From NCBI GenBank assembly GCA_035476635.1, contig DATILI010000249.1, positions 24,929 to 88,928 on the forward strand: DNA of 64,000 nt, in the 5' to 3' direction. The first letter of the stretch is position 1. The number at the start of each line of letters is the position of its first letter. The translations under genes were made by a program, and so were the position numbers. Shown one piece after another: positions 34,348-43,541 of the stretch. Below the pieces are notes generated by a model. The model made no database searches. It saw only the letters and a program-made list of their open reading frames with translations, and was not told the DNA's origin. The DNA is from DATILI01 sp035476635 (GTDB lineage: Bacteria; Pseudomonadota; Gammaproteobacteria; Burkholderiales; Burkholderiaceae_C).

Positions 34348-35553
34348 ATGAGCGCAGTGACCGCAACCGCCGTACCGATTCCCAACTTGGCCAGCCAGGA
34401 CACCTTCGTGCCCGGCGTGCCGCACGAAGCCTTCGATGCCCTGCGCGCCATGCCCGGCCTTTACTGGCAGCCGGCAGAGCGGGGCACGCCCAACGGCGGC
34501 TTCTGGGCCGTGACGCGGGCCAAGGATGTCGCGGCGGTCGAGAGCGACCCGGCGACCTTCACGTCGAACTTCGGGCCTTACTTCCCCTTGCCGGGCAATA
34601 ATCCCGAGAATATCCTGTGGAACGACCCGCCCAAACACGGCGAGTTGCGCCGCGCGGTGGCGAAGACTTTCGGCCCGCGGGTGGTGGCCAATTTCGACGC
34701 CTGGGTGCGGCCTATCGTCGTCGAGGCGCTGGAAGCCTACGTCGCGAAGGGCGGTGGTGATTTCGTGCCCGACGTGGCGGCGATGATCCCATCGCGCGTG
34801 ATGGCCCGGGTGATCGGCGTGCCGCGCAACGAGGAACTGCGCGTGGTGAAGTGGACGTTCGACGTGTTCGCCGCCATGCAGGTGCCCGACGGTGGCAAGA
34901 CCTTCTGGGCGGTCAACAACCCCATTCGCGACTACATGTGGGAGTTGCGCTCCGCCAAGCTGCGCGAGCCGAGGGATGACATGGCCACCGCCCTGGCGCA
35001 GGCGCATGAACGCGGCGAGTTGAGCGAGGCGGAGTACCGCTCGTTCACCAGCGTGCTGCTGCTGGCCGGCTTCGAGACCACGCACACGGCCATGGCCCAG
35101 GCGATGCGGATGATCGCGGAAGACGAGGCGATCGCTCGCATGACCGATGAAGCCGTCGCCGGCGGAACGATCGATGCACTGACCGACGAGTTCCTGCGCT
35201 ACATCACGCCTGCCATGAACATGGCCCGGGTGGCGACGAAGGACCTGGAGTTCGCCGGCACGAAGATCCGCCAGGGCGACGCGATGCAGTTGTACTTCGT
35301 GGCGGCCAACCGCGACCCCGAGATCTTCGAAGACCCGCATCGCTTCAATCCGGCGCGCCCGCGCAAGAACCACATGGCGTTCGGCGGCGGCTGCCATGCC
35401 TGCCTGGGCGCGCCGCTCGCCAAGCTGGAGATGCGGATCCTGTTCGAGGAGATGCATCGGCTTGGCATTCGCCTGCGGCCGGACGGCGAGCCCGTGCGGG
35501 GCCGCAACACGATGATCAATCAGTTGATGTCGCTGCCGCTGGCAGTCGCCTGA
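34348..35553 (+). CDS. Cytochrome P450 (bacterial class I)
   Basis: 401 residues, soluble. The heme-ligand motif FGGGCHACLG has the ligand Cys352; the I-helix motif is LAGFETTHTA (the acidic residue is Glu rather than Asp) and the K-helix ExxR is EFLR in TDEFLRYITP. It uses the ferredoxin and reductase encoded just upstream, so the operon contains a full monooxygenase. Relatives hydroxylate terpenoids, steroids or alkyl chains; the substrate is unknown. CAGGAGACAG precedes the ATG. P450 plus Liv transport plus CoA-ester enzymes point to oxidation of a hydrophobic compound. Confidence 0.95.
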   Translation: MSAVTATAVPIPNLASQDTFVPGVPHEAFDALRAMPGLYWQPAERGTPNGGFWAVTRAKDVAAVESDPATFTSNFGPYFPLPGNNPENILWNDPPKHGELRRAVAKTFGPRVVANFDAWVRPIVVEALEAYVAKGGGDFVPDVAAMIPSRVMARVIGVPRNEELRVVKWTFDVFAAMQVPDGGKTFWAVNNPIRDYMWELRSAKLREPRDDMATALAQAHERGELSEAEYRSFTSVLLLAGFETTHTAMAQAMRMIAEDEAIARMTDEAVAGGTIDALTDEFLRYITPAMNMARVATKDLEFAGTKIRQGDAMQLYFVAANRDPEIFEDPHRFNPARPRKNHMAFGGGCHACLGAPLAKLEMRILFEEMHRLGIRLRPDGEPVRGRNTMINQLMSLPLAVA

Positions 35554-35556
35554 GCC

Positions 35557-36414
35557 ATGAAAACTCTCGACAACGCGGTGGTCGTCGTCACTGGCGGAGC
35601 CACCGGTATCGGTCGCGCGCTTGCGATCGAGGCAGCGGCCCGCGGGGCGGCGGTGCTCATTGGCGACGTGCAGGACGCCCAGTCCACGGTGGACGCGATC
35701 ACCGCCACGGGCGGCCGGGCCGAATGGCGCCCTTGCGACATGACGGTGTACCCGGACGTTGCCGCCCTGGCGGCGTATGCGGTGGAACGATTCGGCGGCG
35801 TCAACGTGCTGTGCAACAACGCCGGCCGCGGCGTGCCGGGCGCCCTTCATGTCACGGACCCCGCTGTCGCCCGCCAGGTGTTCGACCTCAATGTGCTGGG
35901 CCTCTTCCACGGCATCCACGCCTTCACGCCGCACCTCCAGGCGGCTGCAATGGCCGGCCAGCCCGCGTTCATCCTGAACACCGGGTCCGAGCACTCGCTG
36001 GGTGTGCCGCCCCATGTCGGGCCGATGAGCGTGTACACGGCCAGCAAGTTCGCGGCCCTGGGCCTGACGGAAACGGCGGCGCGGGATCTCGCTGCGCTCG
36101 GCATCCAGGTGTCGTTGCTGGCCCCGGGATGGGTGCGCACCGAGCGCGTGTCGGCCCTGATGGAAACCTCCGCCGAAGCGGCCGCCCGCATCGAGCCCTA
36201 TGCGCAGGAGTCCGCGCAGGTCGCCGCCAGGGCGTTCGACGGCCTGGCGGCCGGGCACCGGGTCATTGCGACCAATCCCGCCAGCCGGGAGTTCGCGATG
36301 GCGCACGCCCGCCAGCTGATGGCAGAGGTGCAGCGCCTGCCGCAGTTGGCGGAGCATGAACACGCGTCGACCGCCGGCGGGGCCCGCTGCCCCTTCATGC
36401 ACGGCAACACCTGA
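35557..36414 (+). CDS. SDR family oxidoreductase
   Basis: 285 residues. TGGATGIG cofactor loop, NNAGRG, and the YTASK catalytic pair with Ser in NTGSEHS. It starts 3 nt after the P450 stop and ends directly at the next SDR start, so the three are co-translated. The likely role is oxidation of the alcohol formed by the P450. The long C-terminal tail (about 50 residues after the fold) ends PFMHGNT. Confidence 0.9.
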   Translation: MKTLDNAVVVVTGGATGIGRALAIEAAARGAAVLIGDVQDAQSTVDAITATGGRAEWRPCDMTVYPDVAALAAYAVERFGGVNVLCNNAGRGVPGALHVTDPAVARQVFDLNVLGLFHGIHAFTPHLQAAAMAGQPAFILNTGSEHSLGVPPHVGPMSVYTASKFAALGLTETAARDLAALGIQVSLLAPGWVRTERVSALMETSAEAAARIEPYAQESAQVAARAFDGLAAGHRVIATNPASREFAMAHARQLMAEVQRLPQLAEHEHASTAGGARCPFMHGNT

Positions 36415-37263
36415 ATGGACAAGCAAATGAACAAGACCTGGCTGATCACCGGAACCAGCGGCGGCTTCGGGCGCGCCCTGGCGGAACAGCTCCTCGCCCG
36501 CGGTGACCGGGTGGCTGCCACCACGCGCAAGCTGAGCTCGCTTGACGAGCTGGCAGCCCGCTTCGGCGACCGCCTCTGGCGCAGCGAACTCGATATCACC
36601 CACAACGCCGCCATCGTCGGCGTTGTGGGTAAGGCATTTGCCGATTTTGGCCGCATCGACGCGGTCGTGAGCAACGCGGGCTACGGCCTCTTCGGCGCGG
36701 CCGAAGAGGTCAGCGACGAGCAACTGGTGCGCCAGCTCGATGTGAACCTGCTGGGCTCGATGCGGCTGGTGCGGGCGGTGCTGCCCCATCTGCGCAAGCA
36801 AGGCGGCGGGCGCATTTTGCAGGTGTCCAGTGTGGGTGGGCAGGTCGCCTACCCCACCCTGGGTGTGTATCACGCCAGCAAGTGGGGCATCGAGGGCTTC
36901 ATCGAAGCCCTCATTCCCGAGGTGGCGCCTTTCGGCATCCAGGCCACGCTGGTGGAGCCGGGCGGCGCGCGCACGGACTGGGCAGGGGCCAACGCCGAGC
37001 GCGCGCAGCCATTGCCCGCCTACGAAGAATCCACCGTGGGCGCGATGCGCCGGCGCATGGCTGCAGCAGGCCTGCAGGCCTTCCGCGGCGACCCGCAGAA
37101 AATGGCGAAGGCCATGATCGCATGTGCGGACGAGCCGCAGGCGCCGCGCCGCCTGGCCCTGGGGAGCGACGCCTACGAAGCCCTTCATTCGACCCTGAAT
37201 GCGCGCCTCGCCGCGCTCGAGATCCAGAAAACCATCGCGCTGTCCACCGACGTGGACGCCTAG
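36415..37263 (+). CDS. SDR family oxidoreductase
   Basis: 282 residues with TGTSGGFGRALAEQLL, SNAGYGLFG and YHASKWGIEGF. The GTSGGFG form and the conserved ALIPEVAPFGI segment place it with SDRs that act on ketones/alcohols of cyclic or long-chain compounds. It abuts the preceding SDR stop; ATG 36427 is an alternative start. A perfect 13-bp inverted repeat lies inside it (36598-36630). Confidence 0.88.
   Translation: MDKQMNKTWLITGTSGGFGRALAEQLLARGDRVAATTRKLSSLDELAARFGDRLWRSELDITHNAAIVGVVGKAFADFGRIDAVVSNAGYGLFGAAEEVSDEQLVRQLDVNLLGSMRLVRAVLPHLRKQGGGRILQVSSVGGQVAYPTLGVYHASKWGIEGFIEALIPEVAPFGIQATLVEPGGARTDWAGANAERAQPLPAYEESTVGAMRRRMAAAGLQAFRGDPQKMAKAMIACADEPQAPRRLALGSDAYEALHSTLNARLAALEIQKTIALSTDVDA
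36598..36630. repeat. 13-bp perfect inverted repeat inside an SDR gene
   Basis: ACCCACAACGCCG (36598-36610) and CGGCGTTGTGGGT (36618-36630) separated by 7 nt. As RNA this gives a strong stem within the coding part for ITHNAAIVGVVGK. No T-run follows. Confidence 0.6.
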
Positions 37264-37302
37264 GCGCACCCGAACACCAATACACATCAACAAGGAGACA
37301 AG

Positions 37303-38505
37303 ATGAGCATTACACGATTCGCGGCCTCGGCCGCGATCCTGGCCCTGGCTGCCCACACGACAGCTTTCGCGCAGAAGAAGTACGACGCCGGGGCGTCGGA
37401 CACCGAGATCAGGATCGGCAACACCGCTCCCTACTCCGGTGCGCTCTCCAACGCCAGCTCCGGCCCGAAGGCGATGAAGGCGTACTTCGACAAAATCAAC
37501 GACGAAGGCGGCATCAACGGCCGCAAGATCGTCTTCGTGTCGCTGGACGACGGCTACAACCCGCCCAAGACGGTGGAGCAGACCCGCAAGCTGGTCGAGC
37601 AGGAGCAGGTGCTGACGATCGTGGCGTCGATCGGCAGCCCGACCAGCGCAGCCGTGCAGAAGTACATGAACGCTAAGAAGGTGCCGCAGCTGTTCGTCGC
37701 CTCCGGCACGCGCAAGTGGGGCGACCCGAAGGCATTCCCCTATTCGATGGGCTTCACGCCCAACTACTACAGCGAGGCCCGTATCTTCGCCCAGTACATC
37801 CTGGAGAACAAGCCGGCCGCGAAGATCGCCGTGTTCCACCAGAACGATGACGCGGGTAAGGAATTCCTGGCCGGCCTGGAAGACGGGCTGGGTGCGAAGG
37901 CCAAGTCCATGATCGTGGCGCGCGCCAGCTACGAGTTCACCGATCCGACGATCGACAGTCAGATCATCGCCTTGAAAGGGTCGGGGGCAGACACGCTGCT
38001 GAACGCCTCCTTTGGCAAGTTCGCGGCCCAGGCCATCCGCAAGACGTCGGAACTGGGCTGGAAACCCAGCCACTACCTGATCAACGCCTCCAGCACGATC
38101 GGCGGCGTGCTGGCGCCCGCCGGCCTGGACAACGCCGTCGGCGTCCTCAGCGCGAACTTCTTCCGGGATGCTTCCGATCCGCAGTGGCAGAAGGGCAAGG
38201 AATACGAAGACTTCATGGCGTGGGCGCGCAAGTACAACCCCAACGCCGACCTGAAGGATTGGCTGGTGGTCTGGGGTTACACCGTCGCGCAGGCCACGGC
38301 GCAGGTGATCCGCCAGGCGGGCGACAACCTGACGCACGAGAACATCATGAAGCAGGCCGCCAGCCTCGACTTCACCCCGCCTATGCTGCTGCCGGGCATC
38401 AACGTGAAGACCGCCGACGACGACTACTTCCCGCTCGAGCGCATGAAGCTGATGCGCTTCAACGGCACCTATTGGGAGCTGTTCGGCAAGGTCTACGGCC
38501 GCTGA
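37303..38505 (+). CDS. Branched-chain amino acid-type ABC transporter substrate-binding protein (LivK-like)
   Basis: 400 residues. Signal peptide (ILALAAHTTAFAQ) followed by the family start DTEIRIGNTAPYSG. NDEGGINGRKIVFVSLDDGY and PQLFVASGTRKWGDP are typical of periplasmic receptors of the Liv class that bind aromatic or other non-amino-acid ligands. AACAAGGAGAC precedes the ATG. Its presumed permease and ATPase genes are not adjacent but at 46204-49658, with eight other genes between. Confidence 0.92.
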   Translation: MSITRFAASAAILALAAHTTAFAQKKYDAGASDTEIRIGNTAPYSGALSNASSGPKAMKAYFDKINDEGGINGRKIVFVSLDDGYNPPKTVEQTRKLVEQEQVLTIVASIGSPTSAAVQKYMNAKKVPQLFVASGTRKWGDPKAFPYSMGFTPNYYSEARIFAQYILENKPAAKIAVFHQNDDAGKEFLAGLEDGLGAKAKSMIVARASYEFTDPTIDSQIIALKGSGADTLLNASFGKFAAQAIRKTSELGWKPSHYLINASSTIGGVLAPAGLDNAVGVLSANFFRDASDPQWQKGKEYEDFMAWARKYNPNADLKDWLVVWGYTVAQATAQVIRQAGDNLTHENIMKQAASLDFTPPMLLPGINVKTADDDYFPLERMKLMRFNGTYWELFGKVYGR

Positions 38506-38525
38506 CGCGCCGGGCCGCGAACGCC

Positions 38526-39614
38526 GTGAATCGCAGCGTGCACGTGGTCGGCGTGGGGCGGGGTCCGTTCATCGCCCCGCAGCCGGACACCAGTGCGGCC
38601 GTGTTGGGTGCGCAGGCCGCCAGCGCGGCGCTCTCCAATGCGTCGCTGAACGGCAATCTGGTGCATCACGCGTTCGCGGCGTCGGCGAACCAGGGCCCGG
38701 AATGGGCTTACGCGGCGATCTGTGCCGCGGAGATGTCCGGCATTCCTGGTTTCAGGGTGAGCATGGACGATACTGGCGGTGCCCAGGCGCTGTACCGGGC
38801 ACGTGAGGCGGTCGCTAACGGGGCGCTGGAGTGCGCGCTCGTCCTGGGGGTGCATGCGGGTGCGGCTTGTTCGAAGCCATCCGGGGCGCACGCCGAAGCT
38901 CCGGCACGCGCCGCACGGGCCTACATGAGTCTGCATGGGATGCGCAGGGAAACGTTCGCGCGCATCGCGATCAAGGCCCGGCAGCATGCCGCGCGCAATC
39001 CGCTTGCGCCGCAGCGGTGTACGGTGGGCACGACGGGTGTCATGGATTCGCCAGCACTCTCGGAGCCGATCGCCGGCTTGCAGTGCAGCGTGCCCCGCTC
39101 GGGCGCGGCGGCCGTGGTCCTGTGCAGCACGGACTTCGCGCGCCAACACCGGCTCGACAAGCGGGTGTCCATTGTCGCGCAGAAGGTCGAACGTTCGGTC
39201 GCTTGCGACGACGTGCAGCGAGCCAGCGAGAGCGCTGCCCGGAGGGCGTACGCAGAGGCCGGCGCCGGGCCGGAACATCTGGATCTGGTCGAGTTGCACG
39301 ACGACTGCACGGTGAGCGAGCTGCTCGCCTATGAGGCCTTGCACCTCGTACCGAAAGGCAGCGCGGAACGCTTCGTACTCGAAGGCGAGAACACCTACGG
39401 CGGGCTCGTGGTCACCAATCCTTCCGGGGGCTTGCTGGGCCTGGGCAATGCCGGCGCGGCCAATGCGCTGGCGCAATGCGCCGAGCTGGTGTGGCAGCTG
39501 CGCGGCGCGGCTCGCCTGCGGCAGGTCGATGGCGCCCGCGCGGCGCTGCAGCACGCCGTGGATCACGAAAGCGGTGCCTGCGTCGTCACGCTCTATCGGG
39601 CCGAAGAGCGGTGA
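38526..39614 (+). CDS. Thiolase-like protein without catalytic residues
   Basis: About 362 residues from GTG 38526 (VNRSVHVVGVG), aligning along its length with the intact thiolase at 42338. The nucleophile Cys of NNNCATGSS is replaced (SMDDTGG, Asp82 at that place), and the catalytic His of SKGHPLGATG is replaced by Asn308 (GLGNAGAANA); HDCFT has become HDDCT. Surrounding sequence and the terminal GACVVTLY remain conserved, and the frame is open, so this looks like a maintained non-catalytic homologue rather than a decaying gene. It may be a partner subunit of the 42338 enzyme. Confidence 0.8.
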   Translation: MNRSVHVVGVGRGPFIAPQPDTSAAVLGAQAASAALSNASLNGNLVHHAFAASANQGPEWAYAAICAAEMSGIPGFRVSMDDTGGAQALYRAREAVANGALECALVLGVHAGAACSKPSGAHAEAPARAARAYMSLHGMRRETFARIAIKARQHAARNPLAPQRCTVGTTGVMDSPALSEPIAGLQCSVPRSGAAAVVLCSTDFARQHRLDKRVSIVAQKVERSVACDDVQRASESAARRAYAEAGAGPEHLDLVELHDDCTVSELLAYEALHLVPKGSAERFVLEGENTYGGLVVTNPSGGLLGLGNAGAANALAQCAELVWQLRGAARLRQVDGARAALQHAVDHESGACVVTLYRAEER

Positions 39615-39663
39615 GTGCGATGCCAATATGTCAGGAAATCTCATGCGGCTTGAGTCTTCTTGC

Positions 39664-39681
39664 CTCGCACGTTCGTGCGAG
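39664..39681. promoter_or_regulatory. 18-bp palindromic operator candidate, copy 2
   Basis: CTCGCACGTTCGTGCGAG: perfect 8-bp arms around TT, with the inner 16 bases identical to 17444-17459. It lies in the 127-bp gap before the Bug gene at 39742. CCTAAATT follows 4 nt later and could be a -10 box, placing the palindrome in the promoter. It would control the Bug-ligase-thiolase-MaoC-Liv operon. Confidence 0.6.
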
Positions 39682-39741
39682 CGGACCTAAATTGCGAGGC
39701 TCGCACTTTGCGCGCTTCAAATACGGTTCACAGGACTGACC

Positions 39742-40749
39742 ATGCCCGAGCTCTCCTTCACGACGCCTTCCATTTTCCCGATACAGCGTGCTCGCAGGCT
39801 GTTTCTCGCGTTCGCATCCGTTTGCGCATTGATGGCCGCGATGCCTGCACGGGCGGCGGAGCAGTTCCCCGCGCGGCCCATCACCCTTATCCTGCCGTTC
39901 CCCGCGGGCGGTGTTTCCGATGGCCAGCTGCGCGCGCTAGCCGCCGCGGCTTCGAAGGACCTGGGTCAGCCCGTCGTCGTCGTGAACAGGCCGGGTAACG
40001 CCGGTACCCTCGCGCCGGCCGCGATGGCCCGCAGCTCGGCACCCGACGGCTACACCGTCGCGCTGGCCGTGCGCACGCTGTTGCGCCTGCCGCACCTGAG
40101 CAAGGTGAGCTATGACCCTTTGCACGATTTCACCTACGTCATCGGCCTGAGCGGGTTCTCGTTCGGCATCGTCGTGCGCAACGACGCGCCCTGGAAGACC
40201 CTGAAGGACATGCTCGATGACGCGCGCGCCCGGCCCGGCGCGATCGCCTACGGCGCAACAGGCCGCGGCAGCAGCGGGCACGTGGCCCTGGAGCGCCTCG
40301 CCAGGGCCGCCGGCGTGCGCCTGAACTTCGTGCCGTACAAGGGCACAGCGGAGGTGGCCAATGACCTGCTGGGCGGGCACCTGGCCGTGTATTCGGACGC
40401 CGGCTGGGGTGGGCTGCTCGAATCCGGCAAGGTGCGTGTCCTCGCCACGATGGGCGAGGCGCGGCCGAAGCGCTGGCCGCAGGTCCCCACCCTGAAGGAG
40501 CTGGGGTACGACATCGTCGTGACCTCGCCCATCGGCCTGATCGGCCCGCGCGGCATGGATCCGGCCATCGTGGCGCGCCTGCACGACGCCTTCCGCAAGG
40601 CCATGAGCGACCCGGCCTACGTTCGCGCCATGGAGCAGAACGACCAGATTCCCGAGTACCTGGGCAGCGAGGCCTATGCCCAAGCGGCCGTCCGCGAGTT
40701 CGCGCGCGAGAAGGCCTTCGTGCAGGAGCTGGGGATCACACTGGAATGA
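39742..40749 (+). CDS. Bug / tripartite tricarboxylate transporter-type substrate-binding protein
   Basis: 335 residues. A long signal region with Arg-rich start (QRARRLFLAFASVCALMAAM) ends at ARAAEQ, then FPARPITLILPFPAGGVSD opens the mature protein. NRPGNAGTLAPAAMARSSAPDG and VSYDPLHDFTYV are family motifs. It is a periplasmic binding protein for an unidentified solute. First gene after the second palindrome, overlapping the ligase start by 4 nt, which links uptake with CoA activation. Confidence 0.92.
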   Translation: MPELSFTTPSIFPIQRARRLFLAFASVCALMAAMPARAAEQFPARPITLILPFPAGGVSDGQLRALAAAASKDLGQPVVVVNRPGNAGTLAPAAMARSSAPDGYTVALAVRTLLRLPHLSKVSYDPLHDFTYVIGLSGFSFGIVVRNDAPWKTLKDMLDDARARPGAIAYGATGRGSSGHVALERLARAAGVRLNFVPYKGTAEVANDLLGGHLAVYSDAGWGGLLESGKVRVLATMGEARPKRWPQVPTLKELGYDIVVTSPIGLIGPRGMDPAIVARLHDAFRKAMSDPAYVRAMEQNDQIPEYLGSEAYAQAAVREFAREKAFVQELGITLE

Positions 40750-42302
40750 CGGCGATGTACCTCACCCAAGGGCTGCACCGGGCTGTGCAGCAAGTTCCGG
40801 AAAAGCCCGCCACCGTGTGCTCGGGCCGAACGCGCACGTTCCGCGAGCTGGCCGAACGCGCGGGCCGCGTTGCGGCCATGCTGCAGGGCCTGGACGTACG
40901 CGCCGGTGATCGCGTCGCGATCCTCGCGCACAACTCCGACAGCTATGTCGAGGTCCTGCTCGGGATATGGTGGGCGGGCGCGGTCGCCGCGCCCGTGAAC
41001 ACGCGCTGGAGCGCAGCGGAAATGGCCTATTCGCTCACCGACTGCGGCTCCGCGGTTCTGGTGGTGGACGACACCTTCCTGCCGCTCGTCGATTCCATCC
41101 GGGCTTCCGCGCAGGTTGTGCGCCGGGTCGTCCACGTCGGCGACGAATCTCGTGCCGAGGGGTTTCTCTCGTATGAAGCACTGATGCAGTCTTGCGAGCC
41201 GGTCGCCGACGCTCGGCGCGGCGGTGATGAGCTGGCGGTGATTCTGTACACGGGTGGCACCACGGGCTTCCCGAAAGGCGTGATGCTCTCGCACGCCAAT
41301 CTCTGGGGCGGCGCCCTCACGCGGCTTGCGGAAATGTTCAGCCCGCACGACAGCGTGGCCTTGCTGGTGGCGCCCTTCTTCCACGTCTCGGGGCTGTTCC
41401 GGTTCGTCATGCAGCTGGTGCTCGGCGCCAGCAATATCATCGAGTCGCAGTTCCGCCCCGAAGCCGTGATCGAGGCGATTGAGCGGCACGGCGTGACGGA
41501 CATCGTGCTCGTGCCCAGCATGCTGCAGATGCTGTTGGACCATCCTTCCTTCGACGCCGGCCGGCTGCGCAACCTGCAGCGGCTCTCTTACGGCGCGTCG
41601 CCGATGCCGCCCGCTCTGCTCGATCGGGCCATGCGCACGCTGCCGCACGTCGGCTTCTGCAGTTCGTACGGCATGACCGAGACCTCCGGGGTGGTGAGCG
41701 TGCTGGGGCCGTTCACCGAGGCGGACCGCGAGGGAATGGGCGAAGTGGCACGCTCTGTCGGGCGCGTCGGCCTCGGTGCCGAACTCCGCATCATCGACAA
41801 CGACGGCCGCGACCTGCCGCCGGGCGCCGTCGGCGAAATCGTGCTGCGCGGTGTGGCCGTCATGCAAGGCTATTGGAACAAGCCCGCCGAAACCGCAGCC
41901 GCGCTGCGCGATGGCTGGTTGCACACGGGCGACGCGGGCTGGCGCGACGCCGCCGGCCACATTTACGTCGTCGACCGGCTCAAGGACATGGTGATCACCG
42001 GCGGCGAGAACGTCTATTCCGCCGAAGTCGAGGCGGCGCTGATGTCACATCCGGCCGTGTCGGCCTGCGCGGTGATCGGCGTGCCGAACGCCTTGTGGGG
42101 TGAAGCGGTTCATGCCGTCATCGTCCTGCGGCCGGACGCAACGTCGGATGGCGATGCCCTGCGCGATCACTGCCGCACGCGCCTCGCCGGCTACAAGTGC
42201 CCCAAGAGCTTTGACTTCGCCCCGAGCCTGCCGCTGTCGGCCGCGGGCAAGGTCCTGAAGAACCGGCTGCGCGACGAGTACCTCTCGCGCGCAGCGGTGT
42301 GA
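40746..42302 (+). CDS. AMP-dependent acyl-CoA ligase
   Basis: 518 residues. LYTGGTTGFPKGV near residue 170, YGMTETSGVVSVL near 306, GWLHTGDAGWRDAAGHIYVV near 390, GGENVYSAEVE near 418 and SAAGKVLKNRL at the C-terminus. A complete ligase of the fatty/aryl-CoA synthetase type. It overlaps the Bug gene (ATGA) and is followed by an SCPx-type thiolase, MaoC hydratases and an SDR, so its product probably enters that beta-oxidation set. Confidence 0.92.
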   Translation: MTAMYLTQGLHRAVQQVPEKPATVCSGRTRTFRELAERAGRVAAMLQGLDVRAGDRVAILAHNSDSYVEVLLGIWWAGAVAAPVNTRWSAAEMAYSLTDCGSAVLVVDDTFLPLVDSIRASAQVVRRVVHVGDESRAEGFLSYEALMQSCEPVADARRGGDELAVILYTGGTTGFPKGVMLSHANLWGGALTRLAEMFSPHDSVALLVAPFFHVSGLFRFVMQLVLGASNIIESQFRPEAVIEAIERHGVTDIVLVPSMLQMLLDHPSFDAGRLRNLQRLSYGASPMPPALLDRAMRTLPHVGFCSSYGMTETSGVVSVLGPFTEADREGMGEVARSVGRVGLGAELRIIDNDGRDLPPGAVGEIVLRGVAVMQGYWNKPAETAAALRDGWLHTGDAGWRDAAGHIYVVDRLKDMVITGGENVYSAEVEAALMSHPAVSACAVIGVPNALWGEAVHAVIVLRPDATSDGDALRDHCRTRLAGYKCPKSFDFAPSLPLSAAGKVLKNRLRDEYLSRAAV

Positions 42303-42337
42303 ATTCCCTTTTTTGAATACCTCCTCGAGGAAGATCG

Positions 42338-43531
42338 ATGACCCAACAATACCGTCCCGTCCACGTCGTGGGCGTCGGCATGATCCCGTTCACCAAGCCC
42401 GGCACCAGCGAGCCGTACAACGTCATGGGCGCGCGCGCAGTGAAGCTGGCCCTGGAAGACGCGAGGCTGGACTACCACCTGGTGGACCAGGCCTACGTCG
42501 GCTATGTCTATGGCGATTCGACCGCCGGCCAGGCGGCGGTGTACCAGGTCGGGCTCAGCGGCATTCCGGTCTTCAACGTCAACAACAACTGCGCCACCGG
42601 CTCCAGCGCGCTGTTCCTGGCGCGCCAGGCGGTCGAGAGCGGGGCGGTCGAGTGCGCCCTGGCGCTGGGCATGGATCAGATGGTGCCCGGTGCTCTGAAG
42701 GGCGCCTTCGACGATCGCCCCTCGCCGATGCAGAAGTTCGCCGACACGATGACGGCGCACCAGGGCCTTCAGCCGCAGACCCCGCGTGCCGCCCAGTTCT
42801 TCGGCGGCGCCGGGCGCGACTACATGGCGCAGTACGGAACGCGGCCCGACACCTTCGGGCGGATTTCCGTCAAGGCGCGCCAACACGCGGCGCGCAATCC
42901 ATTGGCCGTTTTCAGGCAGACGCTGACACTCGAGGAGGTGATGGCCGCGCCTATGGTGTTCGACCCGCTCACGCGCTACCAGTGCTGCCCGCCCACTTGC
43001 GGAGCAGCGGCGGCCGTCGTGTGCTCGGCTGAGTTCGCCCGTAAGCACGGCCTGGACACGAGCGTGGTGATTGCCGCCCAGGCCATGACCACCGACACGC
43101 CGGCCAGCTTCGAGAGCGACGACATGCGCAAGCTGGTGGGCTACGACATGACGGCGCTGGCGGTGAAGTCGGTGTATGAGTTCGCCGGCGTCGGCCCCGA
43201 GGACGTGGATGTCGTCGAACTGCATGACTGCTTCACGGCGAACGAACTGATCTCGTACGAGGCGCTCGGTCTGACCGCGCCCGGTACGGCGGAGAAGTTC
43301 GTGCTGGATGGCGACAACACCTACGGCGGCCGCTACGTCGTCAATCCCTCGGGCGGTCTGCTGTCCAAGGGCCACCCGCTCGGCGCCACCGGCCTCGCGC
43401 AATGCGCGGAACTGGTGTGGCAGCTGCGGGGGCAGGCCGAACAGCGCCAGGTTGAAGGCGCGCGCGTGGCGCTGCAGCACAACCTGGGCTTGGGCGGCGC
43501 GTGCGTCGTCACGCTCTACCAGCGCACTTGA
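42338..43531 (+). CDS. SCPx-type thiolase
   Basis: 397 residues. Nucleophile Cys85 in NNNCATGSSAL, HDCFTANELISYEALG near residue 300, and His346 in SKGHPLGATGLAQC; the end GGACVVTLY holds the last active-site Cys. This is the peroxisomal SCPx-thiolase branch, whose members cleave 2-methyl-branched 3-ketoacyl-CoA, as in sterol side chains (family knowledge). GAGGAAG precedes the ATG. Near-colinear with the non-catalytic homologue at 38526. Confidence 0.9.
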   Translation: MTQQYRPVHVVGVGMIPFTKPGTSEPYNVMGARAVKLALEDARLDYHLVDQAYVGYVYGDSTAGQAAVYQVGLSGIPVFNVNNNCATGSSALFLARQAVESGAVECALALGMDQMVPGALKGAFDDRPSPMQKFADTMTAHQGLQPQTPRAAQFFGGAGRDYMAQYGTRPDTFGRISVKARQHAARNPLAVFRQTLTLEEVMAAPMVFDPLTRYQCCPPTCGAAAAVVCSAEFARKHGLDTSVVIAAQAMTTDTPASFESDDMRKLVGYDMTALAVKSVYEFAGVGPEDVDVVELHDCFTANELISYEALGLTAPGTAEKFVLDGDNTYGGRYVVNPSGGLLSKGHPLGATGLAQCAELVWQLRGQAEQRQVEGARVALQHNLGLGGACVVTLYQRT

Positions 43532-43541
43532 GGGCCGCAGG

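Noticed and set aside
33979..38337. 1452-codon open frame on the minus strand
   Set aside because: It lies opposite the end of the aldehyde dehydrogenase gene, the P450, two SDRs and the LivK-like gene, all of which have clear motifs. Its sequence is rich in Arg, His and Gly without any domain pattern; it is a mirror frame of GC-rich coding DNA.
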